Positions 36,627-46,342 of a DNA stretch of 64,000 bases are shown in pieces (position 1 is the first letter of the stretch; each line of letters starts with the position of its first letter). The stretch lies in contig NZ_UWOT01000014.1 in assembly GCF_900604535.1 (NCBI RefSeq), forward strand, positions 1-64,000, in the 5' to 3' direction. Source of the DNA: Romboutsia_E sp900604535 (GTDB lineage: Bacteria; Bacillota; Clostridia; Peptostreptococcales; Peptostreptococcaceae). The notes under the pieces are model-generated. The model did not search any database. It saw only the letters and a list, made by a program, of their open reading frames with translations, and was not told where the DNA came from. The position numbers and the translations under genes were made by a program.

Positions 36627-36684
36627 ATTCAAATAATAAAAGGGATATCTTATATATATAAGACATCCCTTTTATTATTTGAAT
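36627..36684 (-). terminator. Very long perfect hairpin after the octopine-dehydrogenase-family gene
   Basis: Outer arms of 20 bp (36627-36646 and 36665-36684) pair perfectly. One mismatch follows, and then a 7-bp inner stem. It starts at the base after the stop codon of the upstream gene. T-rich sequence follows on the minus strand, so it can act as a terminator, but it is longer than needed. Confidence 0.8.
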
Positions 36685-37821
36685 TTATAAACTTGTATAA
36701 AACTCTATTAATTCTTTTTTCGTTTTAATACCTTTGTTTTGAGGAATTAATAATTCCTTAGAATCTCTACCTTTTAATTGAGTTCCTACTAAATACTCTT
36801 TATTTAATAAGTATTCTGACCATCTTATAATCTCATCTAACTTAGGAGTATCTAACTCACAAAGCTCTGCAAATGCCTTTATAATACATAATCCAAACTC
36901 AACATCTTCTATAAAGTATCGAGAACTTAAATCTGGAATAAATCCATCTATACACTTAACTATTGGTGAACCTATGCCTTGAAAACCTGGTGCTGTATTT
37001 ATTTTATGGCTTAAAACGCTTGGGTCTTCTGTTTCAAATCTAGTTTTTATTTGCTCAATACATTTTGAATTAAAGTTATTATTTTCATTTAATGATTCAA
37101 ATATAGTATATAGCTCTTCATCTAATTCTAATAATGTTTTAGATGCTTCATCTCCCCATTCTTCATAGAATAGAGGACTTCTTTTGTATACAGTTTCTCC
37201 ATGTTTATAATCTTTAAATAATTCATACAATCTTGATGGATGCATTATTGGATTTGATGGAGATAATGTTATAGCTAAATAATTGCTTACTGGCTTACAT
37301 GTAATGTCTATTAACTTGGTCATATCTTCACATATTTTTTCTGTATATTTACTTGGTATTGCTCCGATTTTCATAAATGGATTTTTTTCTTTAAGTACAA
37401 CACATTCTCCATATTTTTCTAATCTTATTATTGATGGTACTCTTTGCGTTCCAAAGAATATAGCACCTTTTTCTATTAATTTTTTAGCAAAATACTCTTT
37501 TCCTCCAAATCCCGGTATAATCCCTACAACAGCATTTGGTTTTACAAAATTACTTATTTCATTAATTGTTTTTTCAATTAAGAATGATGGATGCGTTATT
37601 AAAATATAATCCGCATCTTTAACTGCTTCTTCTAAACTTGAAGTAACGCAGTGTAACTTTACATTGTGACTTAAGTTCTTTTCTTCCTCAATTAGAATTA
37701 GTTCATCCTTAAATAAGTGTGGTTTTGAAGTATGTATCCATACCTTACAATCTTCCTTCATTGATATATAAGCTGCAAGGTACGTTCCTATGTTTCCCGC
37801 TCCAATTATACATATATTCAT
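36685..37821 (-). CDS. NAD/NADP octopine/nopaline dehydrogenase family protein
   Basis: This 378-residue enzyme has an N-terminal Rossmann domain (ICIIGAGNIGTYLAAYIS) like ketopantoate reductases, then a C-terminal opine-dehydrogenase helical domain with the family marker NPIMHPSRLYELF. Opine dehydrogenases reductively join an amino acid to a 2-oxo acid. The real substrate here is unknown. It lies upstream of yhdT-panF on the same strand but is separated from them by a strong hairpin. A link to pantothenate metabolism is therefore only a possibility. Confidence 0.85.
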   Translation of the reverse strand: MNICIIGAGNIGTYLAAYISMKEDCKVWIHTSKPHLFKDELILIEEEKNLSHNVKLHCVTSSLEEAVKDADYILITHPSFLIEKTINEISNFVKPNAVVGIIPGFGGKEYFAKKLIEKGAIFFGTQRVPSIIRLEKYGECVVLKEKNPFMKIGAIPSKYTEKICEDMTKLIDITCKPVSNYLAITLSPSNPIMHPSRLYELFKDYKHGETVYKRSPLFYEEWGDEASKTLLELDEELYTIFESLNENNNFNSKCIEQIKTRFETEDPSVLSHKINTAPGFQGIGSPIVKCIDGFIPDLSSRYFIEDVEFGLCIIKAFAELCELDTPKLDEIIRWSEYLLNKEYLVGTQLKGRDSKELLIPQNKGIKTKKELIEFYTSL

Positions 37822-37950
37822 ATCATTTCAACACCTTTCCTTTGATGAATTTTTAAATATTTTTACATTATACATGATAAATCCATAAAATGGTACCTTT
37901 ATTTTCAAATTGTAATCTTTGTAATATTTTCAATATATAATCATTTTAGT

Positions 37951-39126
37951 TTAAAATTCTTTGTCTATAGTGATTATACAGTTATATTTCGGATTTAAAT
38001 TTATTATTTCTTCGGTTATATTATTTTTTATTTTATCTTCATTTTCTTTATCCTTTAAATAACTTGCATCAACTACTATATCAAAAATTAAGTTTATTTC
38101 TTCTTCACCCTCAGTAATTCTAAAATCATGCATAGATTTTATATAATCATATTTACTAATTATTTTTTCAACCATATCTTTCTCTTTTTTAACCTTATCA
38201 CAATGTATACACATCGGATCCATATGAATTACTAAGTATATATTTAACTTCTCTGAAATCTCACGCTCTGCTCTATCAATAATATTGTGAATTGTAACTA
38301 TATCTAAATTTGATGGAATTTCTGCATGAATAGATGCCATACATTTTCCAACTCCATAATTATGTATTATTAAATCATGTACTCCAATTATATTTTCATA
38401 GGATAATACCCCTTCAGTAATAGATTTGACCATATTTTCATCTGGGGCTTCTCCAAGAAGAGGACTAACTGTATCTTTTACTAAAGAGAAACCAGCATAA
38501 AGAATGGCAGCTGATACTATTAATCCTACATAACCATCTATTGGTATAGATGTAAATCTAGCTGCTACAAAAGATATTAATACACAGCTTGATGTAAATA
38601 CATCTCCAAGTGCATCAAGTGAAGTTGCTTTTAATGCATTTGAGTTTATTTTATTACCTATAGTTTTATTAAATATACTTAACCATATTTTAATTAAAAC
38701 AGATAATAAAAGTAATATAAATGGTATAAATTCAAATGTTATTTCTACTGGATTTATTATCCTTTCTATTGATGACTTTACAAATTGAAATCCTACAATC
38801 ATTACCATAAATGCAACCACAAGAGCTGATAAATACTCCATTCTTCCATGACCAAATGGATGCTCTTTATCAGGTGGTCTATTTGCTAATTTCACTCCAA
38901 TTATAGTTATTATTGAAGATGCCATATCTGATAAATTGTTAAATCCATCTGCAGTAATCGATACACTATTGGTTATAAATCCTACCCCTAATTTTATAAT
39001 GGTTAATATCAAATTAGAAATTACCCCAATAAGACCTGCAAAATATACGTACTTATTTCTTACAACCTCATTTTCTATATCTTCGCTATTAGATATAAGT
39101 TTTTTTACTAAAAAGTTTGAAAACAT
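37951..39126 (-). CDS. Cation diffusion facilitator (CDF) family metal transporter
   Basis: This 391-residue CDF protein has six membrane helices and a C-terminal cytosolic metal domain. Helix 2 carries SITADGFNNLSDMASS (the Asp positions of the transport site), and the HPFGHGRMEYLSALVV loop is the FieF-type signature. The C-terminal domain is longer than in classical FieF (residues about 300-391 repeat a ferredoxin-like fold: HMDPMCIHCDKV, then NLIFDIVVDASY). It may export Zn, Fe or Mn; the sequence does not decide. Confidence 0.9.
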   Translation of the reverse strand: MFSNFLVKKLISNSEDIENEVVRNKYVYFAGLIGVISNLILTIIKLGVGFITNSVSITADGFNNLSDMASSIITIIGVKLANRPPDKEHPFGHGRMEYLSALVVAFMVMIVGFQFVKSSIERIINPVEITFEFIPFILLLLSVLIKIWLSIFNKTIGNKINSNALKATSLDALGDVFTSSCVLISFVAARFTSIPIDGYVGLIVSAAILYAGFSLVKDTVSPLLGEAPDENMVKSITEGVLSYENIIGVHDLIIHNYGVGKCMASIHAEIPSNLDIVTIHNIIDRAEREISEKLNIYLVIHMDPMCIHCDKVKKEKDMVEKIISKYDYIKSMHDFRITEGEEEINLIFDIVVDASYLKDKENEDKIKNNITEEIINLNPKYNCIITIDKEF

Positions 39127-39268
39127 AGTATTTCTCCTTAAACTTTAATAATTATATAACTATTTATAGTATTATTTTTATACTAATATTTATTCTATAC
39201 TTAATTATACATATCTTTATAATCTATGGTAATATAAATATATCAACTTATTTTAAAAGGAGTAGAAT

Positions 39269-39829
39269 ATGGATTATATAAAAAGTATTCAAAATTATAA
39301 ACCTTATAATGAACAAGAATCACGTGATAAAGAACTTATTTTAAGTTGTTTAAATAATTTTTCTGATATTTTAACTAGAGAAAATACGGTAGCTCATATA
39401 ACTAGTTCTGGATATATAGTTAATAAAAATAGAGATAAAACACTTATAATATTTCATAAAATCTATAACTCTTGGTCTTGGACTGGTGGACATGCTGATG
39501 GAGATAGTGACTTGCTTAAGGTTGCGATTAAAGAAGCTAAAGAAGAAACTGGCCTAAAAAATGTAATTCCTATTATTGAAGATATTTTATCATTAGATGT
39601 ACTTACTGTAGATGGTCATGTGAAAAAGGGTAATTACATATCATCCCATTTACATTTATCAGTTGCGTATTTACTAGAAGCTGATGAAGATGAAGAACTT
39701 ATAATCAATGAAGATGAAACTAAAGGTGTTATGTGGATTCCAATAAATGAAGTTGATAAGTATTCAACTGAACCTTATATGATCGAAGTTTATAAAAAAT
39801 TTAACAAAAAAATTAAGGGATTACTTTAA
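39269..39829 (+). CDS. NUDIX hydrolase
   Basis: This 186-residue protein has the NUDIX box as GHADGDS..KEAKEETGL (about residues 74-95). The first Glu of the box is Ser and the Arg is Lys, while the catalytic EAKEETG core is intact. Such proteins hydrolyse nucleoside diphosphates linked to other groups; the substrate is unknown. A strong AAAAGGAG site precedes the ATG. It is a lone plus-strand gene sharing a terminator with the convergent HD gene. Confidence 0.9.
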   Translation: MDYIKSIQNYKPYNEQESRDKELILSCLNNFSDILTRENTVAHITSSGYIVNKNRDKTLIIFHKIYNSWSWTGGHADGDSDLLKVAIKEAKEETGLKNVIPIIEDILSLDVLTVDGHVKKGNYISSHLHLSVAYLLEADEDEELIINEDETKGVMWIPINEVDKYSTEPYMIEVYKKFNKKIKGLL

Positions 39830-39845
39830 AGTATTCCCTTAATTT
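39810..39845. terminator. Shared terminator between NUDIX and HD genes
   Basis: Arms AAATTAAGGGA and TCCCTTAATTT enclose the NUDIX stop codon region and end just before the HD gene's last codons. A/T runs flank both sides. Confidence 0.8.
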
Positions 39846-39846
39846 T

Positions 39847-40422
39847 CTATAATTCACCTTTTAATCCAATATCCTCTGCTACTTCACGCATTCCAAGTAT
39901 GGAATTATTTATTACATCATCTAAGCTCATACCAAGCATTTCTGCTCCATTTTTTATAACTTCTCTATTTACACCTTCAGCAAATCCCTTAGATTTAAAT
40001 TTCTTTTTAACCGATTTTAACTCTAAATCCATAATACTTTTAGATGGTCTCATTATAGCTGTCGCACTTATAAGTCCTGTTAGTTCATCTATAGTATATA
40101 ATACTTTTTCCATATTGCTTTTAGGCTTTACATCACATACTAATCCATATCCATGACTAACTACTGCCCTAATTAATTCTTGATCTAATCCTTTATCTTC
40201 CATTATATCTACAACTTTTTTACAATGTTCATTAGGATACATCTCATAATCTAAGTCATGAAGTAGTCCAACTACACCCCATTTTTCTTCATCTTCACCA
40301 TATAGTCTTGCAAAGTACTTCATAACTCCTTCTACACTAAGGGCATGCTTTATTAAATGATCTTCTTTGTTATATTCATTAAGTAATTTTAATGATTCTT
40401 CTCTATTTGGAAATTTACCCAT
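39847..40422 (-). CDS. HD-domain (HDIG) phosphohydrolase
   Basis: This 191-residue cytosolic protein has the HD metal motif: the first His in HLIKHALSVEGV, the His-Asp pair in GLLHDLDYEMYP, and a further His in AVVSHGYGL. The DELTGLISATAIM segment is typical of a clostridial HDIG subfamily. The substrate is unknown. GGAGG precedes the ATG. Confidence 0.88.
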   Translation of the reverse strand: MGKFPNREESLKLLNEYNKEDHLIKHALSVEGVMKYFARLYGEDEEKWGVVGLLHDLDYEMYPNEHCKKVVDIMEDKGLDQELIRAVVSHGYGLVCDVKPKSNMEKVLYTIDELTGLISATAIMRPSKSIMDLELKSVKKKFKSKGFAEGVNREVIKNGAEMLGMSLDDVINNSILGMREVAEDIGLKGEL

Positions 40423-40547
40423 GAGTTTACCTCCTTTTTATATGTTACTTAATTATTTACATATATGTTGTGTTGTATTCAACTTAGATGTAATTGTAGG
40501 ATTCTTTAATTATAATTTCAATAATAATTTAAAATTATAAAAAAATT

Positions 40548-40585
40548 AGCCTTAGAATTTTGGAGGAATTCTAAGGCTTTTTAAA
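40548..40585 (-). terminator. Terminator after the SpoIIE/hydrogenase-like operon
   Basis: A 12-bp stem (AGCCTTAGAATT and AATTCTAAGGCT) with a short loop and a T-run on the minus strand. It lies in the gap downstream of the SpoIIE-family gene. The remaining 40423-40705 gap holds nothing else I can support. Confidence 0.8.
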
Positions 40586-40705
40586 TAAGTTAAGGGTTAT
40601 TTATTTCATTTAAAATTAGGTTAAGGGTTTGATTCTGTTTCTAATTACATTATATATATTAATTGTGTCATTTTTATGGCAAAATCAGTACAATACTAGT
40701 ACATG

Positions 40706-41866
40706 TCAATAGTATTCAACCTCTACTATTTTTCCCAATTCTATTAAAATATTTTTAAGTTCATTTAATAGGTATAATTTAATGCTTAATTCATTTGGAA
40801 AATCGGGGTTTTGATGTGCTGGATTTATTGCTCTTCCTATAATCATTTTAATATGAGTACAATCTTCATATAGTATTCTAGCTAACTGTGATGCCCCATC
40901 TTCTTTATAAATAAAACTTAACTCGTTGGATGATTTTATTTTATTTAATTTTTCTATAGCTTTTCTTAATGTAAGAACGCCCTCTGTAACTAAATCAATT
41001 CTATCTATGTAGCCAATTGGTGGTACATCTTTGTCTATAAATCTAAAACTTGTTTTTACTTGAACACCTAACTCTCTAGCAACTATATTACCTGCAGTTC
41101 CTCCACATACTATTCTTTTTCCGTGGGTAGCCATAATTTCTTGTACTATTTCTCTATCTTTATTTTTATCTATTGGAGGACCTGAAAATAATACAGCTTT
41201 ATTTGAAGAAACTGCTTTTATAGTCATTACAGTTGTATCATCACCTGGCTTTTCCATATATAATTGATTACATGCCCCTAATAAATTGTTATTTACCTTC
41301 TTAGCACTCATTCCACTATTAGTGAATCTTCTTAGATAAACTGCTATATCTTTCCATCCCCATCCTAAATTTAAGATTTCACCTACACCAGCATAAATAG
41401 CACCATCACTTACTACTACTAAAAGATCATTTTCTTTTAACTCAAATTTACATTCTCTTATTTTACGGTTATCAATTATTTTTTCATTCCAATTTATAGG
41501 TCTGGTATCTCCATTTCTTAAAAAAAATACACTTGGATTATCAAACTCTGCAATATATGCTATTCCATTTGTATCTACACTAATAATAGTAAATGTGGAA
41601 TAAGATACTTGTCTTACTTTGCATATTGGTAAAGTATTTATAATAGTATCTACAACCTCTTCTATATCTAAACCTTCTTTTAACATAGTTAAAGCTATTT
41701 TAGCAGTTAAGGTTGCTAAAATATTGGCTTTTACTCCACTACCTAAACCATCTGACATAACAGCTATAAATTTATCATCACCATTATAAAATTCTACTCT
41801 ATCTCCGCATAACTCTTCTTTATATTTATTTAAGCTCCCTGATGCAAAGTCTATAAAAAACCTCAT
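40706..41866 (-). CDS. SpoIIE-family (PP2C-type) serine phosphatase
   Basis: This 386-residue protein carries a PPM/SpoIIE phosphatase domain. Metal-binding Asp motifs are AVMSDGLGSG (about residues 35-44), LVVVSDGAIYAG and GDDTTVMTIKA. The C-terminal about 160 residues add a conserved extension (RIVCGGTAGNIVARELG) found in SpoIIE-like proteins linked to HydS. No membrane helix is present. Its ATG overlaps the stop of the HydS-like gene (TAATG), so the two are translationally coupled. It is the likely output enzyme of a redox/H2 signal, acting on an unknown phosphoprotein such as an anti-sigma antagonist. Confidence 0.88.
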   Translation of the reverse strand: MRFFIDFASGSLNKYKEELCGDRVEFYNGDDKFIAVMSDGLGSGVKANILATLTAKIALTMLKEGLDIEEVVDTIINTLPICKVRQVSYSTFTIISVDTNGIAYIAEFDNPSVFFLRNGDTRPINWNEKIIDNRKIRECKFELKENDLLVVVSDGAIYAGVGEILNLGWGWKDIAVYLRRFTNSGMSAKKVNNNLLGACNQLYMEKPGDDTTVMTIKAVSSNKAVLFSGPPIDKNKDREIVQEIMATHGKRIVCGGTAGNIVARELGVQVKTSFRFIDKDVPPIGYIDRIDLVTEGVLTLRKAIEKLNKIKSSNELSFIYKEDGASQLARILYEDCTHIKMIIGRAINPAHQNPDFPNELSIKLYLLNELKNILIELGKIVEVEYY

Positions 41867-43578
41867 TAATTAATTCCTTCCTTTTCTAATATAAGCTTTT
41901 TTAGTTTCGTTAAAGTTACCTTTGTTTCAGCTGTAGTTTCACCTAGTAAGCTTGCTATTTCCTGCGCTACCATCATTTGCTTATTTATAACTTCTTGAGC
42001 CATATTTATAGAATCTACTTTCATTTTTTGAAGCTTTTTTTCGATATTTTCATCTTTTGTTATATCATCTGCAATCCATATTATTACATTATTTTCTTCT
42101 AACCATATTATTGTTTGAATAAGAGTTCTGTTATTTTCTAAAGTAATTTTTTCTCTTATAATATTAGTCTTTTTGTCTTTTACATTTTTAAATGTATCTT
42201 CATCTAAATACATTATAATTGGCATTCCTTTACTAAAACCTCTTTGTATTGAGAAAAATTTTTCTGCAGCTGGGTTGAACTGTATTATATCTAAGTTTTC
42301 ATCTATTAATCCTATTAGATTTGGAGTTGAGTCAAAAATTACATCCGATAGATTTTCAGCCTTTTGTCTCATAAATGGTAGGCACATATCAACTTCTGCT
42401 ATTTTGTTATAAACAGCAACTGCTTTTTCTCTACATGTGGAATAACCACATACACCACAATTTAATTCATCACTTTTTTTATTCTTCCCCATAGAGTTTA
42501 ATATTTGCATTATTTCACTTTCATTTGGCTCTTTAAGTGGACAGCTTAGATTTTCAAATTCTTTATCTAAATTTATTTTATATTCCAATATTTCTGTTGA
42601 TGGTTTGCTATAATCATAATTTTTTTCTTTAATTGATTTTGCATAATTAATTAAATTTATTTTTCTTTCATAGTATGTAACTCCATCTGTAGGCATGCCT
42701 GACCCCCCTAAACACCCATGTCTACATACATTTAGCTCAAATAATGTATTTGTAAATCTTTTGTCTTGGATTGCATCTAGAATTTTAATGCTATCTTCTA
42801 TTCCATCTACTGCTATTATTTCCTTTTTAGTATAGTTATCCTTTATAAAATTACTAGTTTCTCCAACTATAGATACTAGTAATTTTTCTTTATACGTTTC
42901 ATCAAAATCTTCTTCACTTAAACTTTCCAATTTTACATTACTTGATTTAATCCATTTTTTTAACTCTCCAAATGTAATTACAGCATCAACAGAATTTTCA
43001 TAATAAGCTTCTGCTTTCTTTGCTAAACATGGACCTATAAAAACCACTTTAGCATCTTCACCATATTTCTTTTTCAGTATTCTTCCATGATATATAAATG
43101 GTGAAATTACAGGTATTAAATTTTCTTTAATAAGTGGATAGTGCTTTTGAATAAGATTATTCATTGCTGGACAAAAGCTAGTTATATAGTTATTTTTATC
43201 ATCTTTATTGGCATATATTTTATATTTTTCTATAATTGGATCAATTGATACAACAGTTTCTTCTATATAGTCAAAACCTAGTCTTCTTAATAATTTAGGT
43301 ATCTTTTTACTATCATTTCCAAATATTGATGAAAAACTTGGAGCTACTGAAGCTACTACCTTACTATCGCTTTTTATATATTGCTTTACTTTAGATAATT
43401 CTGATTTTATAAGTTTATTTTTTTGTGGACATACTTTAGAACATTCGCCACACACTATACATCTCTCTTCCATAATTTGCGCTTGCCCATTTTTTACTTT
43501 AATTGCATTTACAGGACATACTCTTACACATGCGTAACAGCTTCTACAGTGATTTTTATTAAAATTTGTATACCACAT
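41866..43578 (-). CDS. HydS-like sensory [FeFe]-hydrogenase with PAS domain
   Basis: The layout over 570 residues is: two [4Fe-4S] ferredoxin motifs (Cys11-Cys21 and Cys40-Cys50); an [FeFe]-hydrogenase H-domain with H-cluster ligands Cys136 (TSFCPAM), Cys184 (GPCLAKK), Cys285 and Cys289 (CRHGCLGGSG); a further 4Fe-4S domain (CGVCGYSTC..MCLPFM); a PAS domain (about 405-515); and a short helical tail. In catalytic enzymes motif 1 is TSCCP, whose first Cys relays protons. Here it is Phe135, as expected for a slow, sensory group C enzyme. Flanked by a thioredoxin-like ferredoxin and a coupled phosphatase, it is probably a sensor and not a bulk H2 producer. No hydE/F/G maturases are in the window. 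Confidence 0.88.
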   Translation of the reverse strand: MWYTNFNKNHCRSCYACVRVCPVNAIKVKNGQAQIMEERCIVCGECSKVCPQKNKLIKSELSKVKQYIKSDSKVVASVAPSFSSIFGNDSKKIPKLLRRLGFDYIEETVVSIDPIIEKYKIYANKDDKNNYITSFCPAMNNLIQKHYPLIKENLIPVISPFIYHGRILKKKYGEDAKVVFIGPCLAKKAEAYYENSVDAVITFGELKKWIKSSNVKLESLSEEDFDETYKEKLLVSIVGETSNFIKDNYTKKEIIAVDGIEDSIKILDAIQDKRFTNTLFELNVCRHGCLGGSGMPTDGVTYYERKINLINYAKSIKEKNYDYSKPSTEILEYKINLDKEFENLSCPLKEPNESEIMQILNSMGKNKKSDELNCGVCGYSTCREKAVAVYNKIAEVDMCLPFMRQKAENLSDVIFDSTPNLIGLIDENLDIIQFNPAAEKFFSIQRGFSKGMPIIMYLDEDTFKNVKDKKTNIIREKITLENNRTLIQTIIWLEENNVIIWIADDITKDENIEKKLQKMKVDSINMAQEVINKQMMVAQEIASLLGETTAETKVTLTKLKKLILEKEGIN

Positions 43579-43593
43579 GTTATCCCCCTTCTT

Positions 43594-43839
43594 TTATATA
43601 TATGGTATTATCTCTTTTTCAAAAATTTCCCTTACATTATCTCTTGAAACAGATAAAATTTCTCCATCCCATCTCATAACAGATACACCATTAGTGCATC
43701 TATCTAAACAAAATGAACCATATAACTCTATATTATCTTCTAATTTAAATTCATTTATTAATTCTTGAAACTTTTTTATAACCTCATCTGAACCCTTTAA
43801 ATGACACGAACTTCCTATGCATATTTTTATATTTTTCAT
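43594..43839 (-). CDS. Thioredoxin-like [2Fe-2S] ferredoxin (NuoE C-terminal type)
   Basis: This 81-residue protein has Cys7-x4-Cys12 (CIGSSC) and Cys44-x3-Cys48 (FCLDRC), the ligand pattern of thioredoxin-fold [2Fe-2S] proteins such as the NuoE C-terminus. It is encoded 15 bp before the HydS-like gene and is probably its electron partner. The partnership is an inference from gene order. Confidence 0.88.
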   Translation of the reverse strand: MKNIKICIGSSCHLKGSDEVIKKFQELINEFKLEDNIELYGSFCLDRCTNGVSVMRWDGEILSVSRDNVREIFEKEIIPYI

Positions 43840-43869
43840 AAACTATCCCCTCAACTATCAAAATAGTAT

Positions 43870-45279
43870 TTATTTTTTGTCTGAAGATGATGCAACTTCT
43901 TCTCTAAAACTAAAATTATTATTTATTTTTGAATAAAGTTTATTACTTTTTAGTAAAAATTCAAATATACTTAATAATAAAATCCCCTTAAATATACTAC
44001 TTAAACTTATACTCCACCATATTCCATCAATCCCTAAAATTTCAGGCTTAGATAAAAAATATGCCATTGGGATTCTAGCTCCTGTAAAAATTGTAATTAT
44101 TATAGATGGTATGTAAGTTCTTCCTATACCCTTCAGCGCTCCACTTATTATTATTTCTAAACACATAAATAACTGAGAGTATCCTAAAATTTTTAAATAC
44201 ATTCCTCCTTTTGATATAGCATCACTTTCATTTATAAATAAAGAAAATATTTTTTCTCCTAAAAATACTAATACCAGTGTAGTTATAATACCCAATATTA
44301 TTGAAGTAATTATACCTATTTTACATCCTTTAGTAACTCTATCGTAATTTTTAGCTCCATAGTTTTGCCCTACAAAGCTAGATAAGGCAACTGCTAACCC
44401 ATCCGTACTCATCCAAGAGATAGATTCAATTTGAGATCCTACTTTCTGAACCGCTATGGCTACAGGACCAAATGATGCAACTATAATTCCAATTGCCATT
44501 GAGAATAATGTAAACATACCATTTTGTATTGCTACTGGTAATCCAAGCTTAAATAGTTCTTTGTAGTAATTTAATTCTATTCTTCTGAATAACTTAATTC
44601 TAAAATACTCATTTTTACTTATTATTATTTTCAATAAAAATGTTATAGTAACTATAACTTGAGATGCTACTGTTGCTATAGCTGCTCCTATTACCCCAAG
44701 ACTTGGAAAACCTAACAGTCCAAATATTAATATTGGATCTAATATTATATTTGCTATTAATCCTATAGTATTTATTCTAAATGGTGTTTTACTATTTCCA
44801 AGTCCATTGAAAATTGCAGTAAATACTGGGTTAATAAAATAAAATACAAATCCACATGCTACTATTATTAGATATTCTCTAGACATTAATATAACTTGAT
44901 TATCTCCTAATTGAAAAATATCTACAAAAAATTTATTAAACATAATTATTGTTAATGAATATAAAATTGCTAATATAATATTTATTTCTATTGCAGATTT
45001 TATATACGATATTGTATTTTTAAAGTTATTTTCTCCTATACTTTGGGAAACCTTTACTTCTCCACCAACTCTAGATATAATTATAAAAGCCATAGCTAAC
45101 CAAGGATAAAATCCTGCAGTTCCAACTGCTGCTACTGCTTTACTTCCAATTTTACCAACCCACATCATATCTGTTAGATTATATGCCATTTGTATAAAAG
45201 ATGTTCCCATAATGGGTAATGCTAGTTTAATTAGTTTATCACTTATACTGCCACTAGTTAAATCTGTTCTATCTTTCAT
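43870..45279 (-). CDS. MATE-family efflux transporter
   Basis: This 469-residue protein has 12 hydrophobic helices and the MATE hallmarks: KLALPIMGTSFIQMAYNLTD and MMWVGKIGSKAVAAVG at the N-terminus, and the repeat-related LPVAIQNGMFTLFSMAIG in the second half. It exports organic cations or drugs against Na+ or H+. A TAGGAGG site precedes the ATG. It follows the PrsA gene on the same strand, separated by a terminator. Confidence 0.9.
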   Translation of the reverse strand: MKDRTDLTSGSISDKLIKLALPIMGTSFIQMAYNLTDMMWVGKIGSKAVAAVGTAGFYPWLAMAFIIISRVGGEVKVSQSIGENNFKNTISYIKSAIEINIILAILYSLTIIMFNKFFVDIFQLGDNQVILMSREYLIIVACGFVFYFINPVFTAIFNGLGNSKTPFRINTIGLIANIILDPILIFGLLGFPSLGVIGAAIATVASQVIVTITFLLKIIISKNEYFRIKLFRRIELNYYKELFKLGLPVAIQNGMFTLFSMAIGIIVASFGPVAIAVQKVGSQIESISWMSTDGLAVALSSFVGQNYGAKNYDRVTKGCKIGIITSIILGIITTLVLVFLGEKIFSLFINESDAISKGGMYLKILGYSQLFMCLEIIISGALKGIGRTYIPSIIITIFTGARIPMAYFLSKPEILGIDGIWWSISLSSIFKGILLLSIFEFLLKSNKLYSKINNNFSFREEVASSSDKK

Positions 45280-45335
45280 ATTTCCTCCTAATAATTCTTT
45301 ATAGCTCTCTTATAATTATATCATTTTATTTATAG

Positions 45336-45377
45336 AAAAAAGGAATGATATAAATTTTATTTAACTCATTCCTTTTT
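45336..45377 (-). terminator. Terminator after the PrsA-like gene
   Basis: Arms AAAAAGGAATGA and TCATTCCTTTTT with an AT-rich loop lie just after the PrsA-like stop and before MATE. Confidence 0.85.
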
Positions 45378-45384
45378 ACAATAT

Positions 45385-46317
45385 TTATGATTTTATTTTT
45401 GACTTTTTATTTAATTCTTCTATATGATTCATATATTTTTCATTTAATATAATTTCCCTTATTTCATCCTTACAGTCATCATATTTTTTCATAGTATTTC
45501 TTATATCATTTATTTTAACTATGTGATATCCATATGAAGTTTCAAATACTTCTGATACTTCACTTTTATCTAAACTAAATACTACACTTGTAAATTCAAT
45601 ATTTTTATCATCTTTAGTAAAGTATCCAAGATTTCCACCATTTTTACCAGTTAGTCTATCATCAGAATATTTTTTTGCTAATTCTTCAAAGCTTTGTTTT
45701 TCTTTAATCATTTGAGAGATATTTTCTGCTTTTTCTTTTAATCTAACTTTTTTGTCACTACTTACTTCAATATTATTTTCATCTAAAGTAGAAATTAAAA
45801 TTTGAGATGCATTAACTTCTTCTATAAAAAATTTATTTTTATGCTTAAAATAATAGTCTTTAATTTCATCATCTCTTACTTCTAAATTGCTTTTGTATTT
45901 TTGTTTATATTTTTCTATTGCTATATCTTTTTTTACTATATTATACAAATATTCTTCATCTATATTAGTACTTTCAATTGCCTTTTTATACGATGGATTA
46001 GATGCAATTGCTTTTTCTAATTCCTTATATTTTATTTCTACTTCTTGTTTTGTGGGTTCAAATCCATTTAACTTTGCTTGTTGATATACAACTTCATTAT
46101 CTACCATAAAACCTACTATTACATTTTTTAGATCATTATCTTCATTATAATTGTAATTATAATTTATATAGTTACTTGTTGCTTCTATAATGTTTTTTGT
46201 TTTTTCATATTCATCTTTACTTATTTTCACTCCATTTACAGTAGCTATATTATTGCTACAACCACTAATTTGCAAACATGCTAAACTTATTAATCCAATA
46301 TATAATACTTTATTCAT
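45385..46317 (-). CDS. PrsA-like foldase lipoprotein (parvulin-type PPIase)
   Basis: This is a membrane-anchored extracytoplasmic folding factor of about 310 residues. The signal peptide ends in lipobox ISGCS. A SurA/PrsA N-terminal chaperone region is followed by a parvulin domain: NASQILISTLDENN, FEELAKKYSDDRLTGKNGGN and the VFETSYGYHIVKI end. I start at ATG 46317 (MNKVLY), which has GGAG 9 nt upstream. Starting at 46332 would add residues before the signal without a ribosome site. It follows the polysaccharide deacetylase gene, in a cell-envelope pair. Confidence 0.88.
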   Translation of the reverse strand: MNKVLYIGLISLACLQISGCSNNIATVNGVKISKDEYEKTKNIIEATSNYINYNYNYNEDNDLKNVIVGFMVDNEVVYQQAKLNGFEPTKQEVEIKYKELEKAIASNPSYKKAIESTNIDEEYLYNIVKKDIAIEKYKQKYKSNLEVRDDEIKDYYFKHKNKFFIEEVNASQILISTLDENNIEVSSDKKVRLKEKAENISQMIKEKQSFEELAKKYSDDRLTGKNGGNLGYFTKDDKNIEFTSVVFSLDKSEVSEVFETSYGYHIVKINDIRNTMKKYDDCKDEIREIILNEKYMNHIEELNKKSKIKS

Positions 46318-46342
46318 AGTTATGCGCTCCATTTTTAGTCTT

